The translations under genes were made by a program, and so were the position numbers. A model generated the notes under the pieces. That model ran no database searches. It saw nothing but the letters and a program-made list of their open reading frames with translations, and was not told the origin of the DNA. Shown piece by piece: positions 17,024-26,069 of a stretch of DNA of 64,000 nucleotides (positions are counted from its first letter, which is position 1; each line of letters opens with the position of its first letter). The stretch comes from Variovorax sp. J22P240. GTDB lineage: Bacteria; Pseudomonadota; Gammaproteobacteria; Burkholderiales; Burkholderiaceae_C. The stretch covers positions 1,364,001 through 1,428,000 of the forward strand of contig NZ_JASZYR010000001.1 in assembly GCF_030316855.1 (NCBI RefSeq), given 5' to 3'.

Positions 17024-20000
17024 TTAAGCGCGAACGAGAGCCTCTTCGGACTCCGCCACCGGGTTTCTCTCATCCCGCCTCACGCGGAACCAGGCCGCGT
17101 ACATGGCCGGCAGCGCCAGCAGCGTGAGCACAGTCGCCACGATGAGACCGCCCATGATCGCCACGGCCATCGGTCCCCAGAACACGCTGCGCGACAACGG
17201 AATCATGGCCAGCACGGCCGCCGCCGCGGTGAGCACGATCGGCCGCAGCCGCCGCACCGCCGATTCGACAATCGCGTCCCACGCCGGAACGCCCGCGGCG
17301 CGGTCGCTCTCGATCTGGTCGATCAGGATCACCGCGTTGCGCTGGATCATCCCCATCAGCGCGATCACGCCCAGCAATGCCACGAAGCCGAACGGCCGGT
17401 TCAGCGCCAGCAACGCGCCGGCCACGCCGACGATGCCCAGCGGCCCGGTGATGAACACCAGCAACGAACGGCTGAAACTGTGCAGTTGGAGCATCAGCAG
17501 AGTGAACACCAGGAACAGCATGATCGGCACGCCAGCCACGATGGACGCCGAGCCCTTGCTGCTTTCTTCCACCGCGCCGGCCACCTCGATGCGATAGGCG
17601 CCATCGCCGGCCGCGTGCCATCTGGCCTCCAGCTCGCGCAGCTTCGGCAACAGCTGGCCGGTCACCGTCGCGCCCTGCAGGCCTTCGACGATGTCGCCCT
17701 GCACCGTGATCGCATAGTCGCGGTTCTCGCGCCACATGACGCCCGGTTCCCAGGTGAAAACCGGCTTGGCGATCTGCGTCAGCGGGATCGAGCGGCCCGA
17801 GCTCGTGGGCAGGTAGGCATTGCCGATGTCCGAGATTGCCTCGCGCTCGTCCGGGGACTGGCGCAGGGTGATGTCGATGAGCAGGTCGTTCTCTCGGTAT
17901 TGCCCCACCGTCGTGCCGCTGAACATGGTCCGCGAGGCCTGCGCGATCGCCTGGCTGGTGACGCCGAGCGCGCGCGCCTTGTCCTGGTCGACCTCGAGCC
18001 GGATCACCTTGACCGATTCGTTCCAGTTGTCGTTGACGCCGCGCATGTTCGGGTTCTCGCGCATCAAGGCCTTGACCTCGTCGGCATGCGCGCGCAGCTT
18101 CGCGGGGTCGGTGCCGATCACGCGAAACTGCACCGGGTACGGCACCGGCGGGCCGTTGGGCAGCAGCTTGACGCGGCCGCGCGCTTCGGGGAATTCCTGC
18201 GCCAGCATCGCCGGGAGCCTGATGCGCAGCGATTCGCGGTACTTCAGGTCCTTGGCCAGCACGATCATCTGCGACACGTTGGTCTGCGGAAATACCTGAT
18301 CCAGCGGCAGGTAGAAGCGTGGCACGCCCGAGCCGATCCAGCTCGTGACCGTGCTGACGCCGTCTTCCTTCTGAAGCCGCTGCTCGACCCGCTTCGCCAC
18401 CTCTTCGTTCGCCGCGAAGGACGTGCCCTCCGGAAACCACAACTCGACCAGGATTTCAGGCCGGCTCGAATCCGGGAAGAACTGCTGCTGCACCTTCCCC
18501 ATGCCGAAGATGCCAAGCGCAAAGACAAGCAGCGTGGCGCCGATGGTCAGCCAGCGATGCTCGACGCACCAGTTCACCGTGCGGCGGAAGGTGTTGTAGA
18601 ACGGCGTGTCGAACAGCTCGTGCGGCGGCGCATCCGGATCGTGCGGCTTCACCTTGAGCAGCAGCGTGCCGAGGTAGGGCACGAAGTAAACGGAGACGAA
18701 CCAGCTCAGCACCAGCGCGATCACCGTGACCGCGAAGATGGCGAAGGTGTACTCCCCCGTGACCGATTTCGCGATGCCGATCGGCAGGAATCCTGCCGCA
18801 GTGATCAGCGTGCCGGTGAGCATCGGCTTGGCGGTGACGTCGTAGGCGAAGGTGGCTGCGCGCACCTTGTCGTAGCCCTCCTCCATCTTGCGCACCATCA
18901 TCTCGACCGCGATGATCGCGTCGTCCACCAGCAAGCCGAGCGCGATGATCAGGGAGCCGAGCGATATCTTGTGCAGGCCGATCCCGAAGTAGTTCATTGC
19001 GAGGAAAGTCACGGCGAGCACCAGCGGAATGGTGATCGCCACCACCAGGCCCGGCCGTATGTCGACGTACCAGCCGAAGCGCCCGCCCTTGTGCAGACCC
19101 AGCGCGATAAAGCTGACCGCGAGCACGATCGCCACGGCCTCGATCAGGACGCTGACGAATTCATTGACGGATTTCGAGACGGCCACCGGCTGGTCCTGCA
19201 CCTGCGCGAGCTTGACGCCGAGCGGCAGGCGGTGGTCGATCTCGGCGGTTGCGCTGCGCAGCGCTTTGCCGAGTTCGATGATGTCGCCGCCCTTGGCCAT
19301 CGAGACACCGAGCGCAATGACTTCCTTGCCCTGGTGGTGCACCTTGACCGCTGGCGGATCGACGTAGGCCCGGTGAATCTCGGCGATGTCACCCAGGCGC
19401 ATCTGGTTGCCCGAACTGCCTCGGATCGGCATCGCGCGCAGTTGCTCCACGCTCGTGAACTGGCCGGCGACGCGCACCTGCACCACGTCCTGCGGCGACT
19501 GGATGGTCCCGGCGCTTTCGATCGCGTTCTGCGATCCGAGTTGAGTCAGCACCGCATTGAAGTCGAGGCCGAGTTGCGCAAGCCGCTTCTGCGAGACCTC
19601 GATGAAGATCTTCTCGTCCTGCACGCCGAACTGCTCGACCTTGGCCACGTCCTTCACGCGCAGCAGGCGCTGGCGCACGTCGTCGGCGAAGGTCTTGAGT
19701 TCGGCATAGCTGAAGCCGTCGCTTTCCAGCGCGTAGATCACGCCGTAGACATCGCCGAAGTCGTCGTTGAAGAACGGGCCCTGGATACCCGCCGGCAGCG
19801 TGCCGCGCATGTCGCTGATCTTCTTGCGCACCGTGTACCAGACGTTCGCGACCTCGCTGGCCTTCGACGAATCCTTGATCTGGAAAATGATCTGCGACTC
19901 ACCCGGCTTGGAATAGCTGCGGATCTTGTCGGCGTAGGGCGCTTCCTGCAGCGTGCGTTCGAGCTTGTCTGTCACCTGCTCGGCCACCTGCTGCGCCGTA

Positions 20001-20197
20001 GCGCCCGGCCAGTAGGTGCGGACCACCATCGCGCGGAAGGTGAACGGAGGGTCTTCGTCCTGGCCGAGCTGGAAGTAGGACGCAAAGCCCAGCAGCATCA
20101 GCACCAGCATGAGGTAGCGCGTGAGCGCCCCGTGCTCCAGCGCCCATTTCGAGAGGTTGAAGCCGGACTTGCCGGACGCGTCGGTCTGGGACGTCAT
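17024..20197 (-). CDS. RND efflux transporter, inner-membrane subunit
   Basis: 1057 residues with the AcrB-type duplicated layout: first membrane helix near residue 25-45, large periplasmic loop, six-helix bundle with LLVDDAIIAVEMM, second periplasmic loop and second bundle (GVIALMGMIQRNAVILIDQIE). This is a proton-driven exporter of drugs or other compounds. It follows its adaptor gene by 10 bases; no outer-membrane channel is encoded here, so it must use one from elsewhere. Substrate unknown. Confidence 0.92.
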   Translation of the reverse strand: MTSQTDASGKSGFNLSKWALEHGALTRYLMLVLMLLGFASYFQLGQDEDPPFTFRAMVVRTYWPGATAQQVAEQVTDKLERTLQEAPYADKIRSYSKPGESQIIFQIKDSSKASEVANVWYTVRKKISDMRGTLPAGIQGPFFNDDFGDVYGVIYALESDGFSYAELKTFADDVRQRLLRVKDVAKVEQFGVQDEKIFIEVSQKRLAQLGLDFNAVLTQLGSQNAIESAGTIQSPQDVVQVRVAGQFTSVEQLRAMPIRGSSGNQMRLGDIAEIHRAYVDPPAVKVHHQGKEVIALGVSMAKGGDIIELGKALRSATAEIDHRLPLGVKLAQVQDQPVAVSKSVNEFVSVLIEAVAIVLAVSFIALGLHKGGRFGWYVDIRPGLVVAITIPLVLAVTFLAMNYFGIGLHKISLGSLIIALGLLVDDAIIAVEMMVRKMEEGYDKVRAATFAYDVTAKPMLTGTLITAAGFLPIGIAKSVTGEYTFAIFAVTVIALVLSWFVSVYFVPYLGTLLLKVKPHDPDAPPHELFDTPFYNTFRRTVNWCVEHRWLTIGATLLVFALGIFGMGKVQQQFFPDSSRPEILVELWFPEGTSFAANEEVAKRVEQRLQKEDGVSTVTSWIGSGVPRFYLPLDQVFPQTNVSQMIVLAKDLKYRESLRIRLPAMLAQEFPEARGRVKLLPNGPPVPYPVQFRVIGTDPAKLRAHADEVKALMRENPNMRGVNDNWNESVKVIRLEVDQDKARALGVTSQAIAQASRTMFSGTTVGQYRENDLLIDITLRQSPDEREAISDIGNAYLPTSSGRSIPLTQIAKPVFTWEPGVMWRENRDYAITVQGDIVEGLQGATVTGQLLPKLRELEARWHAAGDGAYRIEVAGAVEESSKGSASIVAGVPIMLFLVFTLLMLQLHSFSRSLLVFITGPLGIVGVAGALLALNRPFGFVALLGVIALMGMIQRNAVILIDQIESDRAAGVPAWDAIVESAVRRLRPIVLTAAAAVLAMIPLSRSVFWGPMAVAIMGGLIVATVLTLLALPAMYAAWFRVRRDERNPVAESEEALVRA

Positions 20198-20207
20198 TGC
20201 GGCGTCC

Positions 20208-21380
20208 TCAGCGCGTGGCGACGGGAGCGACGACGGGTGCCTGCACCGGCGCGATCGCCTGCGCGGGACTGCCGGGCGCTGCGCCCTTCCCTTTCTCCTG
20301 GTAAATGGAGACTTTCTGCCCCGGAGACAGCACGTGCACGCCTGCGGCGACCACCAGCATGCCCGGGGAGACGCCGCTGCCGATCACGGCTTCGTTGCCG
20401 TCGGCGGTGGCGACCTGGACCGGCTGCGAGCGGACGGTCATCGTCTCCTTGTCGAGCACCCACACGGCGGTGCCCTGGCCTTCCTGGCGCAATGCGCTGG
20501 TCGGCAACTTCAACACGGCCGTGCCGGTGCGCGACAGCGCCTTCGGCCGCGCATAGACCGTCGCTCCGAGCGCCGGCGCCGTGACGGCGTCAATCGTCAC
20601 CTTGACCGTGTACGTGCGCGTGACCGCGTCGGCGCTGGCCGCTACTTCACGCACCTTGCCTTCGAGTTCCGCGCCGCCGGCCCAGCCGCGCACCGCGACC
20701 GCGGAACCTGGCTTGACCAGCGCCGCCCGGTCTTCGGGCACCGCGAACACGACGTCGCGCGCGCCGTCCTGGGCGATTCGCACGACCGGCGTTCCGGCCG
20801 CGACCACCTGCCCCGGCTCGGCCTCGATCGCGGTGATGATGCCCGGCACGTCCGCCACGAGCGTCGTGTAGTTGGCCTGGTTGCCCTGCGACGCCAGTTG
20901 CGCCTGCGCCTGCTCCAATTGAGCCTGCGCGGCCTTGTAGGTGGTCTCCCGGCGCTCCAGATCGGCACCGCTGATGAAGTTTTGCTCGCGCAGTTCGCGA
21001 TAGCGCTTGAGGTCGGCCGCAGCGAGGTCGCGGTTGGTCAGTGCGGCGGCGTGCTGCGCGCGGGCGCCCTCGGCGGCGAGCTTGTAGTCTTGAGGGTCGA
21101 GCTGGGCCAGCACCTGGCCGGCCTGCACATGTTGGCCGAGTTCCGCCTGGCGCCGCGTGATCTTGCCGGCCACCCGGAACCCGAGCCGCGACTCCACGCG
21201 AGCCCGCACCTCGGCTGAGAACTCCGGCTCGGTGTCGTACGTACTCGCTCCCACCGTGACCACCTTGACGGCGCGCAACGGCTCTTCGGCCGCGGGCGGA
21301 CGCGAACAGCCGGCAAGTACAAGGATCGCAAGCAGCGCCCAGGCGCGGCCAGGGAACGAGGAGAGGGACGACGCGGTCAT
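20208..21380 (-). CDS. RND periplasmic adaptor lipoprotein
   Basis: 390 residues with an N-terminal lipoprotein signal (LVLAGC) and the membrane-fusion-protein layout: a lipoyl-like half motif, an alpha-hairpin of about 90 residues rich in Ala/Gln/Glu (QAQLEQAQAQL), the second lipoyl half with a PGIITAIEAEPGQVV core and a beta-barrel domain. It links the RND pump to an outer-membrane channel. Pro/Ala-rich tail. Divergent from the hpn genes. Confidence 0.9.
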   Translation of the reverse strand: MTASSLSSFPGRAWALLAILVLAGCSRPPAAEEPLRAVKVVTVGASTYDTEPEFSAEVRARVESRLGFRVAGKITRRQAELGQHVQAGQVLAQLDPQDYKLAAEGARAQHAAALTNRDLAAADLKRYRELREQNFISGADLERRETTYKAAQAQLEQAQAQLASQGNQANYTTLVADVPGIITAIEAEPGQVVAAGTPVVRIAQDGARDVVFAVPEDRAALVKPGSAVAVRGWAGGAELEGKVREVAASADAVTRTYTVKVTIDAVTAPALGATVYARPKALSRTGTAVLKLPTSALRQEGQGTAVWVLDKETMTVRSQPVQVATADGNEAVIGSGVSPGMLVVAAGVHVLSPGQKVSIYQEKGKGAAPGSPAQAIAPVQAPVVAPVATR

Positions 21381-21520
21381 GAAGCACCCTTGAAAAAGCG
21401 AAAAGGGCCATTAATGACCCGCCGGTTAGTAATCTAGGGTAAACGCCAATCGCTGTCAACGAAATCAGTAGTTCCGGGCGGAATGCTTCGTTTGCCGACG
21501 GCGATGTGCCGTACCGCACA
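21381..21520. promoter_or_regulatory. Divergent promoter gap, RND versus hpn genes
   Basis: About 140 bp between two divergent operons must hold both promoters. AT-richer sequence lies at 21405-21445 but no hexamers are clear enough to assign. Confidence 0.35.
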
Positions 21521-22429
21521 ATGCGCCGCGTGCCATCCACCACCACCCACCCCGTGCTCGCCGCCACGCCGACGCACTACGAGAACTTCCCGGTCGCGTC
21601 CTGGCTGTGCCCGCCGCGGCTGCGGCCGCCCGTCGCCGCGATCTATGCCTTCGCGCGCACTGCCGACGACATCGCCGACGAAGGCGACGCCAGCCCGGCC
21701 CAGCGGCTGGAGGAACTGCGCGCCTTTCGTGCGGATCTGGCCGCCACGGCGAGCGGCACTGCGCCTTCGAATCGGTGGCCTGAGGTCTTCGGCCCGCTCG
21801 CGCACGCCATTCGCGGCTTCGCATTGCCGGAGAACCTTCTTGCCGACCTGCTCTCCGCGTTCATGCAGGACATCGAGAAGACACGCGACGGCGCAGGCTA
21901 CGCCGACCGGACCGAACTGCTGGACTATTGCCGCCGCTCCGCCAACCCTGTCGGCCGGTTGCTGCTGCATTTGTACGGGGTCGACGATGCATCCTCGCTC
22001 GCGCAGAGCGATGCCGTATGCAGCGCCTTGCAGCTCATCAATTTCTGGCAGGACCTCAGCGTCGACCTCCCGCGGGGGCGCTTCTATCTGCCGCACGAGG
22101 ACAGGCGGGCACACGGGCTGAGCGCCAGCGACTTCCACACCTTCAGGCCGCTGCGGCCCACAGCTCCGCCGCCGAACGCCATCGCACTGGTCGCCAGCCT
22201 GGTCGCATGGGCGCGCACGCTGATGCGCGAAGGCGCGCCGCTCGTGCACCGGCTGCCGGGCCGTGCAGGATGGGAGCTGCGCTTCGTGGTCCAGGGCGGC
22301 AGTCGCATCCTCGACAAGATCGAGGCGCTGGCCTGCGACACGTTCTCGACGCGTCCGACCATCGGCAAGGCCGACGCGCCGCTGCTCGCGTGGCGGGCCC
22401 TGCGGATGCGGAGACAATCGCCCGCATGA
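21521..22429 (+). CDS. hpnC: Squalene synthesis protein HpnC
   Basis: About 302 residues from the ATG at 21521 (a GTG at 21506 is also possible). It is a trans-isoprenyl diphosphate synthase-fold protein with the first Asp-rich motif DDIADEGD and the second NFWQDLSVD plus RGRFYLP. In the HpnCDE route HpnC converts presqualene diphosphate to hydroxysqualene. It is followed by hpnD and hpnE on the same strand. Confidence 0.9.
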   Translation: MRRVPSTTTHPVLAATPTHYENFPVASWLCPPRLRPPVAAIYAFARTADDIADEGDASPAQRLEELRAFRADLAATASGTAPSNRWPEVFGPLAHAIRGFALPENLLADLLSAFMQDIEKTRDGAGYADRTELLDYCRRSANPVGRLLLHLYGVDDASSLAQSDAVCSALQLINFWQDLSVDLPRGRFYLPHEDRRAHGLSASDFHTFRPLRPTAPPPNAIALVASLVAWARTLMREGAPLVHRLPGRAGWELRFVVQGGSRILDKIEALACDTFSTRPTIGKADAPLLAWRALRMRRQSPA

Positions 22430-22442
22430 AGAGGCCCGCACG

Positions 22443-23282
22443 ATGACCCCCGAGCAGTACGTCCAGGACAAGGCCGCTGCATCGGGCAGCAGTTTTTATT
22501 ACGCATTCCTGTTTCTTCCGAAACCGCGCCGCGCCGCCATCACCGCTTTCTATGCGTTTTGCCGCGAGATCGACGACGTGGTCGACGAGGTCACCGACCC
22601 TGGCGTCGCGGCCACCAAGCTCGCCTGGTGGCGGACCGAAGTCGCCCAGTCCTACGCCGGGCAGCCGCACCATCCGGTGATGCAGGCGCTGATGCCGCAC
22701 GCCACGACCTACGGCATCGAAGAACGACAGTTGCACGAAGTGATCGAGGGCTGCCAGATGGACCTCGACCAGACCCGCTACCTCGACTTCCCGGCCCTGC
22801 GGCGCTACTGCCACCTGGTGGCCGGCGTAGTGGGCGAAGGCGCGGCACGCATCTTCGGCCAGACCGAGCCGCAGACCACCGAGTACGCGCACAGGCTGGG
22901 CCTCGCGCTGCAGTTGACGAACATCATCCGCGACGTCGGCGAGGATGCGCTGCGCGGACGCATCTACCTTCCCGTCAACGAGCTGCAGCAGTTCGACGTC
23001 AAGGCGCACGAGATCCTGAATCGCGTGCACTCGGATCGCTTCATCGCGCTGATGAAGTTCCAGTCGGCGCGTGCGCACAAGGCCTACGACGAAGCGCTCG
23101 CCCTGCTCCCGCCGCCCGACCGGCGCATGCAGAAGCCGGGGCTGATGATGGCGAGCATCTACCGCACGTTGCTGCGCGAGATCGAACGCGATGACTTCCA
23201 GGTGCTGCATCAGCGCGTGAGCCTGACGCCCGTGCGCAAGCTCTGGCTGGCATGGCGAGTGCAAGCATTAGGGAAGCTGTGA
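22443..23282 (+). CDS. hpnD: Presqualene diphosphate synthase HpnD
   Basis: 279 residues. Asp-rich motifs CREIDDVVDE and NIIRDVGEDALRGRIYLP are characteristic of squalene/phytoene synthases; HpnD condenses two farnesyl diphosphates to presqualene diphosphate. It starts 13 bases after hpnC with GAGG upstream. Confidence 0.93.
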   Translation: MTPEQYVQDKAAASGSSFYYAFLFLPKPRRAAITAFYAFCREIDDVVDEVTDPGVAATKLAWWRTEVAQSYAGQPHHPVMQALMPHATTYGIEERQLHEVIEGCQMDLDQTRYLDFPALRRYCHLVAGVVGEGAARIFGQTEPQTTEYAHRLGLALQLTNIIRDVGEDALRGRIYLPVNELQQFDVKAHEILNRVHSDRFIALMKFQSARAHKAYDEALALLPPPDRRMQKPGLMMASIYRTLLREIERDDFQVLHQRVSLTPVRKLWLAWRVQALGKL

Positions 23283-23283
23283 C

Positions 23284-24567
23284 TTGAGCCGCGTCGCGAT
23301 CATCGGCGGGGGATGGGCCGGCATGGCCTGTGCGGTCGAGGCAAGTCAGGCTGGCCATGCGGTCACAGTCTTCGAGGCCGCGCGCAACTGGGGTGGCCGG
23401 GCGCGCGCCCTGATTGCCACCCTGCCCGACGGGCAGGAAGTGACGCTGGACAACGGCCAGCACATCCTCATCGGCGCCTACACCCGCACGCTCGAACTGA
23501 TGGCGCGCGTCGGCGTCGACGTAAATCGTGCACTGCAACGCGTTCCGCTCATCCTGCGCTTCCCCGATGGCGGCGGCCTGTCGTTGCCGCAGATGCCGCG
23601 GTGGCTCGACCGCGCGACCCGGCACATCGCGCCACTCGACGTCGTGGCCGGCGTGCTGGGTGCGCGCGGCTGGACATGGCAGGACAAGCTCTCGTTGCTG
23701 ACGACTTCCTCCCGATGGAAAAAGCAAGGCTTCGTGTGCCCGGACGATCAAACGGTGGCCGGCCTGTGCGCCACGCTCACGCCGCGCGTGCGCGAGGAGC
23801 TCACCGACCCGCTGTGTGTGTCGGCCCTCAACACGCCCGCTGATCAAGCCAGCGGGAAGGTATTCCTGCGCGTGCTGGCAGAAGCCCTGTTCTACACGCC
23901 GGGCGGATCGCAACTGCTTTTGCCGCGCGTGGACCTCGGTGCGCTGTTCCCCGATGCGGCCGATCGATGGCTGAGAGAGCGAGGCGCCCGGACGGTGGCC
24001 GGCCAACGCGTGCGGGCCCTTTCGCGCACAGGCGACGGTTGGCGTGTCGATGACGAACCGTTCGATCGTGTGGTGCTGGCCTGCTCGCCATGGGAAGCCG
24101 CGCGGCTGACCGCCGACCTTGCATCGTCCTGGTCCGCCGTGGCCGATGCCCTGCCCCACGAATCCATTGCCACGATCTATCTCCACGGCGCCGTGGCCTT
24201 GCAGACGCCCTTCGTGGCGCTGCGCAGCGGGCCTGGATCGCCTGCGCAGTTCGCCTTCGACCGCGGCCAGCTCGGCGGACCGAAGGGCCTTCTGGCCTTC
24301 GTGATCAGCGCAAGCACCGGCGATCGCGAAACGCTGCAGCGGCAAGTGCTGACGCAAGCCCGTCAGCAACTCGCCCTCGAGCAACTGCAGCCGGTGCTGA
24401 CTGTGGTCGAGCGGCGCGCCACTTTCGCGTGCATCCCCGGCCTCGTGCGACCGCCGATGCGGATCGCGTCAAACCTCATGGCCTGCGGGGATTACGTCGA
24501 GGGCGACTATCCCGGCACGCTCGAAGGCGCGGTGCGCAGCGCCATCGCCGCAGCCGCAGCGCTCTAG
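23284..24567 (+). CDS. hpnE: Hydroxysqualene dehydroxylase HpnE
   Basis: 427 residues, flavoprotein with an N-terminal dinucleotide-binding motif (VAIIGGGWAGMACA) and the amine-oxidase/phytoene-desaturase fold; HpnE reduces hydroxysqualene to squalene. Start is TTG at 23284, one base after the hpnD stop. The C-terminus ends with the usual second FAD motif (NLMACGDYVEGDYPGTLEGAVRSA). Squalene-hopene cyclase is not in the window. The stop overlaps the convergent sigma-54 activator gene. Confidence 0.92.
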   Translation: MSRVAIIGGGWAGMACAVEASQAGHAVTVFEAARNWGGRARALIATLPDGQEVTLDNGQHILIGAYTRTLELMARVGVDVNRALQRVPLILRFPDGGGLSLPQMPRWLDRATRHIAPLDVVAGVLGARGWTWQDKLSLLTTSSRWKKQGFVCPDDQTVAGLCATLTPRVREELTDPLCVSALNTPADQASGKVFLRVLAEALFYTPGGSQLLLPRVDLGALFPDAADRWLRERGARTVAGQRVRALSRTGDGWRVDDEPFDRVVLACSPWEAARLTADLASSWSAVADALPHESIATIYLHGAVALQTPFVALRSGPGSPAQFAFDRGQLGGPKGLLAFVISASTGDRETLQRQVLTQARQQLALEQLQPVLTVVERRATFACIPGLVRPPMRIASNLMACGDYVEGDYPGTLEGAVRSAIAAAAAL

Positions 24568-26060
24568 GCCCGTCCGGCCGGCTTGCCGACGCCCGCCCAG
24601 TCGGCGCGGAAACCGTTGCCGGAGGATTTCAGGATCGCATCCAGCGGATTCGCGACGCTCGAAGGCGCCGGGCGGATCGGCACGTCAGCGGGCGGCCACT
24701 GCGCGGGCTGATGCTGCCGCGATTCCGAATCCAGCGCGATGCTGTGCTTGTCCATCAGCCGGTACAAGGTCATGCGCGACACGCCGAGTTCGCGCGCAGC
24801 ATGCGTGATGTTGCGCCCGACCCGGGTCAACGTGAGGCAGATGACGTCGCGCTCGGCCAGCGTGCGGGCGGCATCGAGTCCCATGCCGACGGGGTTGTCC
24901 ACCATCGGGAGTCCGAGGTCGATCGGGCCGATGAGGCGCCGGTCGGTCATGACGACCGCGCGCTGCACGCGGTTGAACAGCTCACGGACATTGCCCGGCC
25001 ACGCATGCGCGAGCATCGCCGCGACGGCCTGCCGGCTGAAGCCCCTGACCCGCGTCCGGCTCTTGGCCACGCAGCGCTGGAAGAAGTATTCGGCCAGGAT
25101 GGGCACGTCTTCCATCCGCCGCCGCAACGGCGCGACATCGATTGACAGCACGTTCAGGCGATAGAACAGGTCGTCCCGGAACTGGCCGACCGCCACGGCC
25201 TCGGCCAGGTCCACGTGCGATGCCGCCACAACGCGCACATCGACATGGAGGTTGCGCACCGCGCCCACGCGGCTGATCGTCTTTTCCTGCAGGAAGCGCA
25301 AGAGGTTAGTCTGCAGCTCCACCGGCAGATCGCCGATCTCGTCGAGAAAGATCGTGCCGCCGTTGGCCGCTTCGATCAGGCCGCGCCGCTCTGCCGACGC
25401 TCCGGTGAACGCGCCACGCTCATGCCCGAACAGCTCGGACTGGATCAGGGACGGGGAGATCGCGCCGCAATTGACCGCGACGAAGGGGCCCGCCGAGCGC
25501 TGCGAGCATTGATGGATCGCCCGGGCAGCCAGCTCCTTGCCACTGCCGCTCTCGCCGCCGATCAGCACCGGTGCTTCCGTGACCGCGACCTTGCGAATCT
25601 GTTGCCGCAACCGCGTGATGGCCGGGCCCTGCCCCACCATGCCCAGCGCATCCACCGCATTGCGGTGCGATGCGTCATGCCGCTGCCGGAGCAAGGCGCG
25701 CTGGCTGGCCCGGTCGAGCATCAGCTCCAGCTCGTGCACGTCGAAAGGCAGCGTCTGGTGGTCGAAGAAGCTGCCGAGGATCAACTCCCGAAAATCCGCG
25801 GACTCGAGCGCTTGCGCCTCGCAGACGCACACCCACTCCGAACCGCCCGAGGCCGCGATGCAGGCCTCCACCGCCGCTTCGGAGGCGGTCAGCGCACTGC
25901 CGACGACCAGCACGCTCACGTTGAAGTTCCGGTGGGCCTGGATGCGGCCCGCGCCCACCAGGTCCGAAGCCTGAGCCACGTCCCATCCGCGCGCGATCAA
26001 CGGGCCTGCGACCTCGCCCGCGTTGCCGCCCAGCGTCACGGAAAGGATATTCCCGCGCAT
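24564..26060 (-). CDS. Sigma-54-dependent activator, VpsR-like
   Basis: About 498 residues. The N-terminal ~130 residues form an atypical receiver-like domain (VpsR type), followed by an AAA+ domain with GESGSGKE Walker A, the GAFTGA loop that contacts sigma-54, and LDEIGDLP; a Fis-type helix-turn-helix (ITHAARELGVSRMTLYRLM) lies near residue 430, then a disordered tail. ATG 26060 is preferred; a GTG at 26069 abuts the upstream stop. It is encoded behind the barrel protein and next to two sigma-54 promoter motifs, so it most likely activates the whole export locus, including itself. Confidence 0.9.
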   Translation of the reverse strand: MRGNILSVTLGGNAGEVAGPLIARGWDVAQASDLVGAGRIQAHRNFNVSVLVVGSALTASEAAVEACIAASGGSEWVCVCEAQALESADFRELILGSFFDHQTLPFDVHELELMLDRASQRALLRQRHDASHRNAVDALGMVGQGPAITRLRQQIRKVAVTEAPVLIGGESGSGKELAARAIHQCSQRSAGPFVAVNCGAISPSLIQSELFGHERGAFTGASAERRGLIEAANGGTIFLDEIGDLPVELQTNLLRFLQEKTISRVGAVRNLHVDVRVVAASHVDLAEAVAVGQFRDDLFYRLNVLSIDVAPLRRRMEDVPILAEYFFQRCVAKSRTRVRGFSRQAVAAMLAHAWPGNVRELFNRVQRAVVMTDRRLIGPIDLGLPMVDNPVGMGLDAARTLAERDVICLTLTRVGRNITHAARELGVSRMTLYRLMDKHSIALDSESRQHQPAQWPPADVPIRPAPSSVANPLDAILKSSGNGFRADWAGVGKPAGRA

Positions 26061-26069
26061 AGGCCGCAC

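Noticed and set aside
17480..20584. 1034-codon open frame antisense to the RND gene
   Set aside because: Same effect; the minus-strand frame is a clear RND transporter.
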